From Phycisphaerae bacterium (GTDB taxonomy: Bacteria > Planctomycetota > Phycisphaerae > UBA1845): DNA of 32,006 nucleotides. The stretch is taken from NCBI GenBank assembly GCA_029260075.1, contig JAJDDY010000060.1, positions 1-32,006 on the forward strand, given 5' to 3'. Both the position numbers and the translations under genes were made by a program. How positions within the stretch are numbered: the stretch's first letter is position 1; every line of letters starts with the position of its first letter. Positions 6,891-15,241 of the stretch are shown here, piece by piece. The notes under the pieces were generated by a model. The model ran no database searches and was not told the origin of the DNA. It saw only the letters and a list, made by a program, of their open reading frames with translations.

Positions 6891-8054
6891 GTGAGTGAGT
6901 ATCAGTATTACGGATTCCAGGCAATCGACAGGCCGCTGTCCGAGGGCGACATGCAATGGCTGCGCGGTCTGTCCACGCGCGCCCAGATCACGACGACGAG
7001 TTTCGTCAACGTCTACCACTGGGGCGACTTCCGCGGCGACCCGATCAAGCTGATGGAGCGGTGCTTCGACGTATTTGTCTACGTAACGAACTGGGGCTAC
7101 CGCAGGTTCATGCTTCGCCTGCCGCTCGCGTCGTTTGACGCTGAGCTTGCCAAGGACTATTGCCATCAAGACGGCGTTTCGCTGCGGAAGAAGAAAGACT
7201 GCGTCCTGCTTGAGTTCGATCGTGACGACGGGCCCGGCGATTGGGAGGACTGGGACGACGGTTCGGGATGGATGGCGTATTTGACCCCGCTCCGCAACGA
7301 TCTTCTTGACGGCGACTGGCGGTGTCTCTATCTGGCGTGGCTCAGCGGGATCGAGACGGAGGGTCTATCCGAGAATGCCACGGAGCCGCCGGTCCCCGCC
7401 GGTTTGAAAGATCTGTCCGCGCCGCTTGGAGCGTTCGCGGACTTCTTGCAGATCGACACGGAGCTCGTCAACGTCGCCGCCGCGCGAAGCGGCTCGCGCG
7501 CGGTCAACTCCCCGCCCGCCGGGGCGTTGAAAAAGTGGATTCGTTCGCTCCCCGTCGCCCAGAAAGAGAGCCTGCTACTGAGAATCGCTCAGGGAGACGA
7601 ACCGAATCCACGCCGAAGCTTGATGCGGAGTTTCAAGGAGGCGGTACAAGATCGCCGCACGAAGCGTGCCGACGACGACGCTCCATTACGCAGGACGGTC
7701 GCCGAAATCTCCGAAGTCTGGCAACAGCGAGTTCGTGCCAAGCAGCGTCGCCTCGCAGAGCAGGCCGAAAAAGAGCGAGAGCGTCAGGCTCGCGCGGAGG
7801 CCAAAGCAAGGAAGAGACACCTGGACGAAATAGTGTCGCGCACCTCCGCAGTCTGGAAGCAGGTTTCAGCGTGGATCGCGAAACGAACGCCGAAGGGATA
7901 CGATTGCGCCGTCGAATTGCTGGTGGACTTGCGAGACGCGGCCGATCACACAAGCCGAACGGACGAGTTCAGCGAACGGCTACAGGCTCTCCGCGACCGC
8001 CACGCGAGCAAGCCCAGTCTGATTCGACGGCTCCAGAAATCCGGGCTTGCGTGA
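6891..8054 (+). CDS. Conserved protein of unknown function, charged coiled-coil C-terminus
   Basis: A 387-aa protein that starts with GTG 35 bp after the AbiEii stop and is probably co-transcribed with it. The N-terminal third resembles a widespread uncharacterised family (MSEYQYYGFQAIDRPL at the start, then TSFVNVYHWGDFRGDP and RRFMLRLP). A very acidic Trp-rich stretch follows (DWEDWDDGSGW, about 115-125). Residues about 270-330 are rich in Arg, Glu and Lys and are likely a long coiled coil (VRAKQRRLAEQAEKERERQ). No catalytic motif, signal peptide or membrane segment is visible. From memory, homologues sit beside SWIM zinc-finger proteins, but none is present here. Confidence 0.75.
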   Translation: MSEYQYYGFQAIDRPLSEGDMQWLRGLSTRAQITTTSFVNVYHWGDFRGDPIKLMERCFDVFVYVTNWGYRRFMLRLPLASFDAELAKDYCHQDGVSLRKKKDCVLLEFDRDDGPGDWEDWDDGSGWMAYLTPLRNDLLDGDWRCLYLAWLSGIETEGLSENATEPPVPAGLKDLSAPLGAFADFLQIDTELVNVAAARSGSRAVNSPPAGALKKWIRSLPVAQKESLLLRIAQGDEPNPRRSLMRSFKEAVQDRRTKRADDDAPLRRTVAEISEVWQQRVRAKQRRLAEQAEKERERQARAEAKARKRHLDEIVSRTSAVWKQVSAWIAKRTPKGYDCAVELLVDLRDAADHTSRTDEFSERLQALRDRHASKPSLIRRLQKSGLA

Positions 8055-8100
8055 GGACCGTACTGCGGGCACCACACCGTGAGGATCGGCCGACGGCCCA

Positions 8101-8316
8101 TTAGCGGTTTCGCGTGATATCGCTAATAGTGAGCGTCGCTGTTTTCACCGTCGCGGGGCCGTCTAGGACCGAACGCCCGAGAACAGGGATTACGATGCCG
8201 TGGCTTGCGGAGTCTGCCCCGCACACCACCTAACGAAGACCGCCTGAAGCCGCGCGGTGGCCCAGGTCGGATCAACCGAACACAACGAACGGCCGGGGGA
8301 AACCGCCCCCCGTCCC
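8101..8316 (+). repeat. Diverged intergenic repeat, copy 2 (most complete)
   Basis: Its first 56 bp match 16924-16979 at 48 positions, and its last 123 bp align with 4021-4144. It starts TTAGCGGTTTCG and contains an inverted repeat ATTAGCG/CGCTAAT around 8100-8126. It ends in a GC-rich hairpin (8291-8315). It follows the stop codon of the 387-aa gene by about 45 bp. No gene is seen between 8055 and 8362. Confidence 0.6.
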
Positions 8317-8362
8317 ATGGCTCCAGCGCTCTCTAAGCTCGTTCCTCAAGCAGACCACCGTC

Positions 8363-8719
8363 TTGGGGATAGGTGCTCTCGTGTTCTTGGACACACGGTG
8401 TAAGTGCTTTGCTGACAACGAGTACGGAATAAACAGGAGGGACAAGGTTCGCAATACGACGACCGAAAAGCTAAACACCGGACATGTGACGTGCGCGGAT
8501 GACATGAAAATCTGGTTCGTAATGGTCAAAGACAAGACCAACCGTTTTCCAGAAAACCCGATCTGGGGCGACGGTTGGGGTTGGGCCTTGTTCGAGGCGA
8601 AGGATCCTTCCAAGAACACAGCGACAAACTATCGGGCTAGCTGCATAGGCTGCCATATACCCGCTGAGGAGGCTGATTGGGTATTCGTTCAAGGTTACGC
8701 CGAGTTAAAAAAAAGGTGA
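8363..8719 (+). pseudogene. Cytochrome P460-like C-terminal fragment
   Basis: The frame gives 118 aa. From about residue 45 it matches the C-terminal part of cytochrome P460-family proteins (VMVKDKTNRFPENP, GDGWGWALFEAKDPSKN), with the haem-attachment motif CIGCH and the following ADWVFVQGYAELK. The N-terminal part is unrelated, has no signal peptide and begins at a TTG without a ribosome-binding site. A c-type haem protein needs export, so this copy is probably non-functional. The break lies close to repeat copy 2. Confidence 0.6.
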
Positions 8720-8840
8720 TGCGAACGCCATCGCGGCACTCATCTTACAATTCATGCAATCATGAAAGATCTCGATCAAGACGCGTTGGAAGCGCTGAAC
8801 CCGGCCAACTTGGTACAAGAACATCAGCGACCTCGATAGG

Positions 8841-9434
8841 ATGAGGACCATGAACGAGCAGAATCTCGTGAGCCTTCTGCGAGACGTCCGTGCGTGTCGA
8901 CTTTGTGAAGAGTACCTGGAGCACGGAGTGCGTCCGGTCCTCCAGGCGCATTCCAAGGCGCGAATCCTTATCGCCGGTCAAGCGCCTGGTCGTCGCGTAC
9001 ATGATCTAGGCGTTCCATTTGACGATCCGAGCGGCGATCGCTTGCGCGAGTGGATGGGAGTCTCAAGGGACACGTTCTATGATGCCACAAAGATTGCGAT
9101 CCTCCCGATGGGGTTTTGCTACCCCGGGACAGGAAAATCCGGAGACCTACCGCCGCGGCCGGAGTGTGCCGACGCATGGCGAGAAGCGCTCCTTGAGCGC
9201 CTGACTAATGTGAAGCTAACACTTGTCATAGGTCAATACGCTATTGGATGGCATCTTGAACAGCCGAAGAAGTCACTCACAGACACCGTGCATGCTTGGA
9301 AGGAGTATCGACCTCCTCTCATTCCTCTCCCTCATCCAAGCCCGCGTAACAACATCTGGCTGAAGAAGAATCCGTGGTTCGCGATCGAAGTTCTTCCCTA
9401 CCTGAGGCGCCGTGTCGGAAAGCTGCTGTCGTAG
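8841..9434 (+). CDS. Uracil-DNA glycosylase family protein, Fe-S type
   Basis: A 197-aa protein of the uracil-DNA glycosylase superfamily. Motif A is GQAPGRRVHDLGVPFDDPSG (46-65) and motif B is LPHPSPRNN (163-171). Four cysteines, C19-x2-C22 and C93-x15-C109, have the spacing of the 4Fe-4S cluster in family 4/5 enzymes. It should act in base excision repair by removing uracil or related bases from DNA. Motif A has neither the usual Asp nor Glu after GQAPG (Arg-Arg-Val here), so substrate preference cannot be read off. Start is ATG 8841 or ATG 8850. No partner gene is adjacent; it faces the minus-strand operon tail-to-tail. Confidence 0.85.
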   Translation: MRTMNEQNLVSLLRDVRACRLCEEYLEHGVRPVLQAHSKARILIAGQAPGRRVHDLGVPFDDPSGDRLREWMGVSRDTFYDATKIAILPMGFCYPGTGKSGDLPPRPECADAWREALLERLTNVKLTLVIGQYAIGWHLEQPKKSLTDTVHAWKEYRPPLIPLPHPSPRNNIWLKKNPWFAIEVLPYLRRRVGKLLS

Positions 9435-9654
9435 AAGGCGCGCAGTATGGCAACGCGGTGCGCGAATCTCCCCTTGGAAACGCCCCAGCGACAGGCCGCA
9501 TAGGGTCCTCTGAATCCACCTCCACGCAACGCGATATCCAACTCCCGTAAGCAGGTTCCCCGTACTTCCCCCGTTGGACGAAGCCTAGCCAACCGACCAA
9601 ACTTCCTACCGTTTTCTGCAGCTGACCGCAGGCCGCGGGTTTGTATCCCGCCGC

Positions 9655-9672
9655 CCGCCCATGCGTGGGCGG
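9655..9672. terminator. Hairpin between convergent genes
   Basis: CCGCCCA-tgcg-TGGGCGG is a perfect 7-bp stem with a 4-nt loop, located between the glycosylase gene and the end of the minus-strand operon. No T-run follows on either strand, so it is at best a weak or factor-dependent bidirectional terminator. Nothing else was seen between 9435 and 9713. Confidence 0.3.
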
Positions 9673-9713
9673 AAACTACGACCTGCGCGCCGAAAATCCT
9701 CGTTGCCCGTACA

Positions 9714-10322
9714 TTACTCTTTCGGTTCGCAGTTGCAGCAGTCTTCCTCCAACTGTGCGATCCGATCGCGAAGCGCCTGCATCGATTCTCCGACCTCTTC
9801 TTCGGTGAAACGCGGCTTGATGTGCTGCGGGCAATTCACGTCCCAAGCGTCAATGTGGAATAAGAACATCCGCTCCGGCTCGCTCCCGTAGTCAGGATCA
9901 TGGAGCTTCTCTCGTAGTGCGGCATCGTTTTCAACGACCTCAGCGCGGCCCCAGATTTTGATACGGCGTCGGTTCGCGAAATCCATCAGAAAAATGAAAG
10001 CCTTGGGGTTATCGTCGAGGTTTCCCACCGTAATGTACTGACGGTTTCCGCTGAAGTCAGCAAATCCAAGTGTGTGCTCGTCCAAGACCTTCAGGAAGCC
10101 CGGCGGACCACCGCGGTGTTGTATATAGGGCTGCCCCGTGGCGTTCGTGGTTGCGATAAACATGGTGTCTCGCTCACCGATGAACGCGGCCAGCTCTGGT
10201 GTGACTAATTTCTTCCAGCCTCCGCGCTGCTCCATCGATGCGTAGCCTTTGCGTGAGCCCAAGCGCTCCTGAACAGCCTTGACGGACGGGGTGAAGGCTA
10301 TGTCGCTGACAGTGTGTTTCAT
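9714..10322 (-). CDS. Pyridoxamine 5'-phosphate oxidase-like flavin-binding protein
   Basis: A 202-aa protein with the split-barrel fold of the PNPOx-like family: FIGERDTMFIATTNATGQPYIQHRGG, then LGFADFSGNRQYITVGNL and NRRRIKIWGRAEVVE. These are the segments that bind FMN and form the barrel. The C-terminus (HIDAWDVNCPQHIKPRF) is typical of a subgroup annotated as PNPOx family; its true substrates are unknown and it is unlikely to make pyridoxal phosphate. The ATG follows GGGGAGA. It is the last gene of the minus-strand cluster, 53 bp after the alpha/beta hydrolase, and its C-terminal tail ends in CCNCEPKE. Confidence 0.85.
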   Translation of the reverse strand: MKHTVSDIAFTPSVKAVQERLGSRKGYASMEQRGGWKKLVTPELAAFIGERDTMFIATTNATGQPYIQHRGGPPGFLKVLDEHTLGFADFSGNRQYITVGNLDDNPKAFIFLMDFANRRRIKIWGRAEVVENDAALREKLHDPDYGSEPERMFLFHIDAWDVNCPQHIKPRFTEEEVGESMQALRDRIAQLEEDCCNCEPKE

Positions 10323-10375
10323 CGTTTTGTCTCCCCAAATGGAGGACTCTGTTGTGTCGCCACCGACTCTGAAGC

Positions 10376-11425
10376 TCAGTCTCGCCCTTTTGAGCCGCGA
10401 CTCAAGTTCTCGCCGAGAAACCGCCGGATGTGATCGGCGATGACCTGTCCGTCTTCCTCGAGCGCGAAGTGGCCGGTGTCGAGCAAGTGAAACTCAAGGT
10501 TCTTCAGGTCGCGCTTGTACGGATACGCGCCCTCGGCCGGGAAGATCTCGTCGTTCTTGCCCCAGACCAATAGCGTTGGTGGCTGGTGCTCTCGAAAATA
10601 CGCCTGCCACGTTGGATACAAGGGCGGATTACTGCCGTAGTCATAGAACAACTGTAGCTGGATCTCCTGATTCCCAGGGCGATCGAGAAGCCGCTGATCG
10701 ACATGCCAGGCGTCGGGACTGATCGCTTCCTTGTTGCGCACGCCGTTGGTGTATTGCCATTTCGTGGCGCCAATTGTGAAGAGAAACCGAAGCGCTTCCT
10801 CATTTGACATAGAAGGCTTCTTGTATGCCGCTTTGACGTTCTTCCACCATGCGTTGTCGAGTCCCTCATTGAATGCTTTTCGGCTTTTCCAATAGGCCTT
10901 GATCGGTTCCCAAAAGTCGTTGTCGACTCCTTCATCGTAGGCGTTGCCGTTCTGCACGATCAGTGCCTGTACGCGCTCGGGATGCTTGACCGCGAGCCGG
11001 AATCCAACGGGAGCGCCATAATCCATGAGGTACAAACTGTACCGCTCCAGTCCGAGTTTCTCCGTCAACTTCTCGATGATCTCGGCGAAGCGATCGAAGC
11101 TGTAGTCGAATTCACCGACGGCTGGCATCGAACTGTTTCCGTACCCAGGATAGTCTGGAGCGATGAGGTGGTACCGATCCGACAAGGCGGGGATCAGGTT
11201 GCGAAACATATGCGAAGATGTTGGAAAACCGTGCAGCAAGAGGAGCGTTGGTGCGTCCTTTGGGCCCGCTTCACGGTAGAAGATGTCCAAGCCGTCGATT
11301 TGAACGGTCTTGTGCAACGTTGGTGGCCGCGCGGTTGCACGACCCGCTCCAGACTGCGCGCTTGAGTTCGACGACATCAGGCCCAGGACAATACCGATCA
11401 CTAGAGTGTTTCTCACGAATGTCAT
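10376..11425 (-). CDS. Secreted alpha/beta hydrolase, epoxide hydrolase/dehalogenase-like
   Basis: A 349-aa protein. Residues 1-24 are a signal peptide (hydrophobic [13 protein letters not shown], then Ser-Ala-Gln). The oxyanion-hole motif HGFP is at 65-68. The nucleophile position is Asp135 in LMDYGAP, which points to epoxide hydrolases and haloalkane dehalogenases rather than esterases. The acid is probably D292 (WGKNDEIFP) and the base H319 (DTGHFALEE). The substrate is unknown. GGGAG lies upstream of the ATG. The signal peptide and ribosome-binding region are nearly identical to those of the next gene upstream in the cluster, although the mature proteins are unrelated. Confidence 0.9.
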   Translation of the reverse strand: MTFVRNTLVIGIVLGLMSSNSSAQSGAGRATARPPTLHKTVQIDGLDIFYREAGPKDAPTLLLLHGFPTSSHMFRNLIPALSDRYHLIAPDYPGYGNSSMPAVGEFDYSFDRFAEIIEKLTEKLGLERYSLYLMDYGAPVGFRLAVKHPERVQALIVQNGNAYDEGVDNDFWEPIKAYWKSRKAFNEGLDNAWWKNVKAAYKKPSMSNEEALRFLFTIGATKWQYTNGVRNKEAISPDAWHVDQRLLDRPGNQEIQLQLFYDYGSNPPLYPTWQAYFREHQPPTLLVWGKNDEIFPAEGAYPYKRDLKNLEFHLLDTGHFALEEDGQVIADHIRRFLGENLSRGSKGRD

Positions 11426-11450
11426 TTCGATTCTCCCATTTAGGTTGTGC
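11352..11450 (-). repeat. Duplicated leader block, copy 1
   Basis: This 99-bp segment, covering the ribosome-binding site and signal-peptide codons of the alpha/beta hydrolase, is nearly identical to 12558-12656, about 1.2 kb away in direct orientation. The encoded leaders differ at very few positions ([11 protein letters not shown] versus [23 protein letters not shown] versus SNAQSEADRATA). Confidence 0.85.
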
Positions 11451-11479
11451 TTAGTAAATTGTAAAACGGTTCTCGTTCG

Positions 11480-12631
11480 CTACTCAAGAAGGAGGTCGGC
11501 AATGCGTTTCGAGACTCCGACTATGAACTCTTTGTTACGGAAGCCTTTGCCCCATGTGTTTGTCAACAACGCCACGACAATATCGTGCTCCGGGTAGACA
11601 TCTAATGCTGATTGGACACCGGGAAACGAGCCTCCGATTAGTATGCGCCGCCGATTGAGCGAACCGAGGTTGTTCATCCAGCCATACGAGAATGGCACGG
11701 ATGCGCCGGTCGTTGTCTTGCCGGGAGTCGCGATCTGCTTCAGAATTTCGCTCGAAACGAAGCCGGGCTTGATGAAAGCCCGGCCGAAACGAACCAAGTC
11801 GGCGCTGGTACTCAACAGGTTCCCTCCGCCCATGTTGTAGCTGTGTTCTTGGGTCGGAACACGAAATAACTCTTCAGACTCAACGTCTTTCGTTAAATCG
11901 TACCAGCTATAAAGTCGGACGCGGCCGGGCATTACGCGTTGCACGTTCTCGAACTCAGTATGCGTCATACCGAGTGGCTTGCATATGCTTTCCGCAACGT
12001 ACTCGTCAAACCGTCGATTCGTGGCACCTTCAATCGCAGCGGCGAGCAAATTGTAGCCGTAGCTACTGTACCCGAATGCTGAGCCTGGAGCCGTCACCAG
12101 CGGGTCGTCCATGAAGAGCTTCAGGCCCGCGCGCGCCGTCTGGAAGTGTTGTCCGTACCAGTTGCTGTCGCGCTCGTCATCGCCATAGTGCCGGATGCCG
12201 GACACACAGTGGCTCAACTGACGTGCAGTAATCGCACCTTCTGGTTTAAGTGGGAATTCCGGGACGTAGACCTGAATTGGAGAGTCGAGGTCGAGTTTTC
12301 CATCCTCCGCCAACCTTAGCAGCGCGCACCCAGTGAATGCCTTGTTGATGCTGGCAATCGGGAATCGGCTTTTGGCAGAAACAGGAATCTCGTGTTCGAG
12401 GTCCGCAAACCCACGATACTCTTCGGCGATGACTTTCCCTTGGAAGTAAACCGTCGCCTGCAAGCCAACGAGCTTCTGCCGCTTTGCAACGTCGTCGAGA
12501 ATCCGTCGGATGCCATCAATTTTGTCATGAGTCGACGCGGTGGCCCGATCGGCTTCGGACTGCGCATTTGAGTTCGACGACATCAGGCCCAGGACGATTC
12601 CGATCACTAGAGTGTTTCTCACGAGAGTCAT
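11480..12631 (-). CDS. Secreted serine beta-lactamase/esterase-like hydrolase
   Basis: A 383-aa protein of the class C beta-lactamase/penicillin-binding family. Residues 1-24 form a signal peptide. The SxxK motif is S94-I-N-K97 in FPIASINKAFTG; the YxN-like motif is YSSYGYN (188-194), with Ser in place of the usual Asn; the third motif is probably IGGSFPG. Such proteins are esterases or peptidases at least as often as beta-lactamases. The start at 12631 has AAAGGAG upstream. The frame remains open to 12784 and adds 51 residues that contain a second hydrophobic stretch (AVLVVTCVLTAVL), possibly the gene's earlier leader. The shared leader with the next gene suggests signal-peptide copying. Confidence 0.88.
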   Translation of the reverse strand: MTLVRNTLVIGIVLGLMSSNSNAQSEADRATASTHDKIDGIRRILDDVAKRQKLVGLQATVYFQGKVIAEEYRGFADLEHEIPVSAKSRFPIASINKAFTGCALLRLAEDGKLDLDSPIQVYVPEFPLKPEGAITARQLSHCVSGIRHYGDDERDSNWYGQHFQTARAGLKLFMDDPLVTAPGSAFGYSSYGYNLLAAAIEGATNRRFDEYVAESICKPLGMTHTEFENVQRVMPGRVRLYSWYDLTKDVESEELFRVPTQEHSYNMGGGNLLSTSADLVRFGRAFIKPGFVSSEILKQIATPGKTTTGASVPFSYGWMNNLGSLNRRRILIGGSFPGVQSALDVYPEHDIVVALLTNTWGKGFRNKEFIVGVSKRIADLLLE

Positions 12632-12656
12632 CTCGTTTCTCCTTTGGATGTTGTGA
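12558..12656 (-). repeat. Duplicated leader block, copy 2
   Basis: Partner of 11352-11450. It spans the ribosome-binding site, start codon and signal-peptide codons of the serine hydrolase gene. Confidence 0.85.
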
Positions 12657-12797
12657 TTCGTACTTTGTACTGAGATCCGCAGCGGCGATTGGGCCATCCT
12701 CAACACCGCCGTCAGCACACACGTAACCACGAGTACTGCATGCCCGGAAATCATCGCTCTACGCTTCGTCTCGTCATTCCGCACAATGACTATACTG

Positions 12798-13565
12798 CTA
12801 CTGATTGCGACCGGCCATGACGCCGCCGTCCACGTTCCAGACCGCTCCGGTCACCCAACTCGCTTTGTCCGAAAGCAAGTAGACGATGGTAGACGCCACA
12901 TCGGTCGCGGTTCCTACACGTCCAATTGGATGAAAATCGTTGAAGCCTTGCAGCGTATCGTGAACCGCGTCGGGCTCGATGAAGGCGTTGTAGATCGGCG
13001 TCTCGACCACAGCGGGAGCGATGGCGTTCACGCGAATGCCGTGCTCCGCCAACTCCATCGCCAGATGCTGTGTCAACGAATGCAGACCCGCTTTAGCCAT
13101 GGAATAGGCCGACGACGGTGTGGCCTTGATTGCCTGATGCGCCCACATCGATCCCACATTCACGATGGCGCCGCCGTCGTGGTCCGCCATGTTCTTCGCC
13201 ACCTGCTGCGTGACGAAGAACGTAGCTCGGTTGATGGCCATGTACGCGTCGTAGTCGTCCGGACCGTGCTCAAGAAACGGCTTTGGCGAAAAGATGCCGG
13301 CCGCGTTGACTAGAAAGTCAATCTCTTTCAGGTCGTCACGAACTCGTTGCACGAGCTGATCGACGTCTGAATCGCTGGTCAGGTCGGCGCGGATGGCGCT
13401 GACTCGATCGGACTGGCCGAGCATTTCGCGGGCCGAATCCAGCTTCTCCGGTCGCCGTCCGACCAACGTCACCGATGCACCCTCCTCAAGAAGTAGCCTG
13501 GCTGTTTCAAGGCCGATCCCGCTGCTTCCACCGACAATCAACGCTTTTTTCCCTGAAGTATTCAT
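12798..13565 (-). CDS. Short-chain dehydrogenase/reductase
   Basis: A 255-aa classical SDR. The cofactor-binding Gly motif is GGSSGIG (12-18), with Arg37-Arg38 after the second strand, which usually favours NADP(H). NAAG is at 87-90. The catalytic residues are S139, Y154 and K158 (YSMAK). The C-terminus has the common WNVDGG signature. AAGGAAG precedes the ATG. It sits third to fourth in the minus-strand cluster, 80 bp after the DsrE gene. The substrate is unknown; in this setting reduction of a reactive carbonyl or quinone is plausible but not shown. Confidence 0.92.
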   Translation of the reverse strand: MNTSGKKALIVGGSSGIGLETARLLLEEGASVTLVGRRPEKLDSAREMLGQSDRVSAIRADLTSDSDVDQLVQRVRDDLKEIDFLVNAAGIFSPKPFLEHGPDDYDAYMAINRATFFVTQQVAKNMADHDGGAIVNVGSMWAHQAIKATPSSAYSMAKAGLHSLTQHLAMELAEHGIRVNAIAPAVVETPIYNAFIEPDAVHDTLQGFNDFHPIGRVGTATDVASTIVYLLSDKASWVTGAVWNVDGGVMAGRNQ

Positions 13566-13645
13566 CTGGCTTCCTTTCGATTAGTGCTTTCTCGGTCGAC
13601 GCCCGAGCGCGGGCGTTCGGCGGCTCTCCCGATTTCGTGCAACGC

Positions 13646-14020
13646 TTAGAACGTCAGTACAGTGTATCCATCCGCGACCAGTCTTCGCACGCTGGCTAGA
13701 CCGGAAGTACCGGGAACCGGATTGTCTTTTATAAGGTCGAATCCGGACTTTTGGACGTCTTCGCCGCCTCCGAACACATCCGCACAACCGCACGATACAC
13801 CGGCCACCTTATCCTTGACCGCCTCAAAGAGATCGTGCGCAGGATGCCCGGCCTTGGTCAGTTCGCCAATCCACCGTGTGCCAGTACCCTGGAAACGTAC
13901 GGTGACTTCGTCATCCTTCTGCTTGAAGTCGTATGCCGATGCGAGGCCGTTAAACACGCGCCCCAATGCTTCTTCCGATCCGGACTTCGGATCCGACAGT
14001 ATGATGATCGCTGCTTTCAT
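13646..14020 (-). CDS. DsrE-family protein
   Basis: A 124-aa protein of the DsrE/DsrF-like family, small cytoplasmic proteins that often carry sulfur or act with thioredoxins. KAAIIILSDPKSGSEEALGRVFNGL is the first strand and helix; DKVAGVSCGCADVFGG carries two cysteines in CGC at about residue 78-80, the position where such proteins hold their reactive cysteine. AAGGAG precedes the ATG. It lies 42 bp downstream of the thioredoxin gene, so the two may form a sulfur- or redox-relay pair. Confidence 0.85.
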   Translation of the reverse strand: MKAAIIILSDPKSGSEEALGRVFNGLASAYDFKQKDDEVTVRFQGTGTRWIGELTKAGHPAHDLFEAVKDKVAGVSCGCADVFGGGEDVQKSGFDLIKDNPVPGTSGLASVRRLVADGYTVLTF

Positions 14021-14062
14021 AGTACTTCTCCTTGTCTTGAGGTTTCATTCCAAAAACGTCTG

Positions 14063-14437
14063 TCAATTAGCGTTCGCCGAGCTTTCAACAATCCTTTGTG
14101 CATGCAACCGTGACACCAGTTCGCTCTTCGACACCACGCCCGCAGCGCGATCGACGACTTCACCGTTCCTGAAGAACAACAGGCTCGGAATCGAGCCGAT
14201 GGCGTAGCGCTCTGCCAACGACTTGTTCTCGTCCACGTCGACCTTGCCGACTCTTGCGATGCCGTCGAACTCGGTCGCAATCTCTTCGATGACCGGTGCG
14301 ATCGCCTTACACGGCGGACACCATTCCGCCCAGAAGTCAACCATCACTGGTTGATCGCTCCGAAGCACCTCTTGCTCGAAATTGTCTGTATCGAGCGTAA
14401 CCGCGTTAATATGTTGCGTTTGCGTTTGCATTGTCAT
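14063..14437 (-). CDS. trxA: Thioredoxin
   Basis: A 124-aa thioredoxin with active site WCPPCK (C40, C43) instead of the common WCGPCK, and the conserved cis-Pro segment SIPSLLFF. An N-terminal extension of about 10 residues rich in Gln and Thr precedes the fold (MQTQTQHI). AAGGAG precedes the ATG; an internal ATG two codons later is possible. It should reduce disulfides in the cytoplasm. CPPC active sites generally shift the redox potential relative to CGPC. It lies between the AhpD-like and DsrE genes in one co-oriented cluster. Confidence 0.92.
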   Translation of the reverse strand: MTMQTQTQHINAVTLDTDNFEQEVLRSDQPVMVDFWAEWCPPCKAIAPVIEEIATEFDGIARVGKVDVDENKSLAERYAIGSIPSLLFFRNGEVVDRAAGVVSKSELVSRLHAQRIVESSANAN

Positions 14438-14514
14438 CGTATCGTTCTCCTTGCTTTTGCTGCTGTCGCATCAGGCGTAACCGCCCTTTGCGACATGGGC
14501 TTGTTCATAGCGGC

Positions 14515-15078
14515 TCAACCGCAGGCACAGGCGGGCTTGTTGCCCGGCGCCTCGACTTCCGGGAAGTCCACGTCCGTGTCGGCCACATGGTTGAAGTAGT
14601 TCGAGAAGATGTTGGCCGCGACGGTGGCCACGATCTCTGCGACCTCAGCGTCGCTCGCACCGACAGTGCGCAAGGCCGCGACCTCGTCATCGCTTACCCA
14701 ACCGCGATTCGTAACCACCTTGTTGGCAAACTGCAGAACGGCTTCGGTCTTTCGGTCCGGCGACACACTACGACGACTGTCCGCGACCTCTTCGTCGCTG
14801 AGCCCAACCATCTTACCCAGCGCAGAGTGCGCGGAGAGGCAATACTGGCATCCGTTGAGTTCGCCCACGGTCAGCGCGATCTGCTCGCGCAGCTTGGCGG
14901 GCAAGGAGCCCTTTCCGAGCGCGTTGCCGAACGCCAGATACGCCTCCAACACCGCTGGAGAGTTCGCCATGGTTCGCATGAGGTTGGGTGTCATACCCAG
15001 CTTCTTCTGCACTCCCTCGAGAAGTGCCTTTGCTTTGGGGTCCGCTTCCGCCGTTTCAATTGCTTTCAAACGTGGCAT
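14515..15078 (-). CDS. Carboxymuconolactone decarboxylase/AhpD-like protein
   Basis: A 187-aa alkylhydroperoxidase D-like protein. The core motif is ELNGCQYCLSAH (73-84), with the C77-x2-C80 redox pair, the acidic residue and the His that characterise AhpD-type peroxidases. The C-terminus ends ACACG, adding two more cysteines. ATG 15078 is chosen because AAAGGAG lies about 8 nt upstream; the frame extends to 15117. It is the first gene of the minus-strand cluster and lies about 60 bp downstream of a sigma-54-type promoter. A role in removing peroxides or other electrophiles, recharged by the neighbouring thioredoxin, is inferred. Confidence 0.9.
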   Translation of the reverse strand: MPRLKAIETAEADPKAKALLEGVQKKLGMTPNLMRTMANSPAVLEAYLAFGNALGKGSLPAKLREQIALTVGELNGCQYCLSAHSALGKMVGLSDEEVADSRRSVSPDRKTEAVLQFANKVVTNRGWVSDDEVAALRTVGASDAEVAEIVATVAANIFSNYFNHVADTDVDFPEVEAPGNKPACACG

Positions 15079-15139
15079 CGTTGTTCTCCTTTGCTTGTCC
15101 ATGGCCGTGCTCGTCACGACCGAAACTAAAGGGGACTAA

Positions 15140-15155
15140 CGCACTAGGCGTGCCA
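15140..15155 (-). promoter_or_regulatory. Sigma-54 (-24/-12) promoter of the minus-strand cluster
   Basis: On the minus strand the sequence is TGGCACGCCTAGTGCG. The -24 block TGGCACG is perfect, and the GC of the -12 block is 10 bp from the GG; the -12 box is GTGC instead of TTGC. Transcription would start near 15130, giving a leader of about 50 nt before the AhpD-like gene. The divergent gene encodes a sigma-54 activator, which supports the assignment. Confidence 0.7.
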
Positions 15156-15241
15156 GAAGGTCGAATGCACGCAAGTCGTTTGTTTTGCTGGAGTTACGAT
15201 CACTCTCGACAGGTTCGTCGAGTGTCGCAATTTCGTTAATC

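Noticed and set aside
7322-8104. Plus-strand frame of 260 codons inside the 387-aa gene
   Set aside because: Arg/Ser-rich frame-shifted reading of a gene with recognised family similarity.
8101-8316. Integron attC sites as explanation for the repeat family
   Set aside because: One copy has an ACCTAAC sequence, but it is not conserved in the others and no GTTRRRY partner was found at the expected distance.
9620-9663. tRNA-like 3' end (GCGGG-TTTGTAT-CCCGC followed by CGCCCGC and CCA)
   Set aside because: The T loop is not canonical, the possible anticodon loop has 8 nt, and no matching 5' acceptor strand is present. Probably chance GC-rich pairing.
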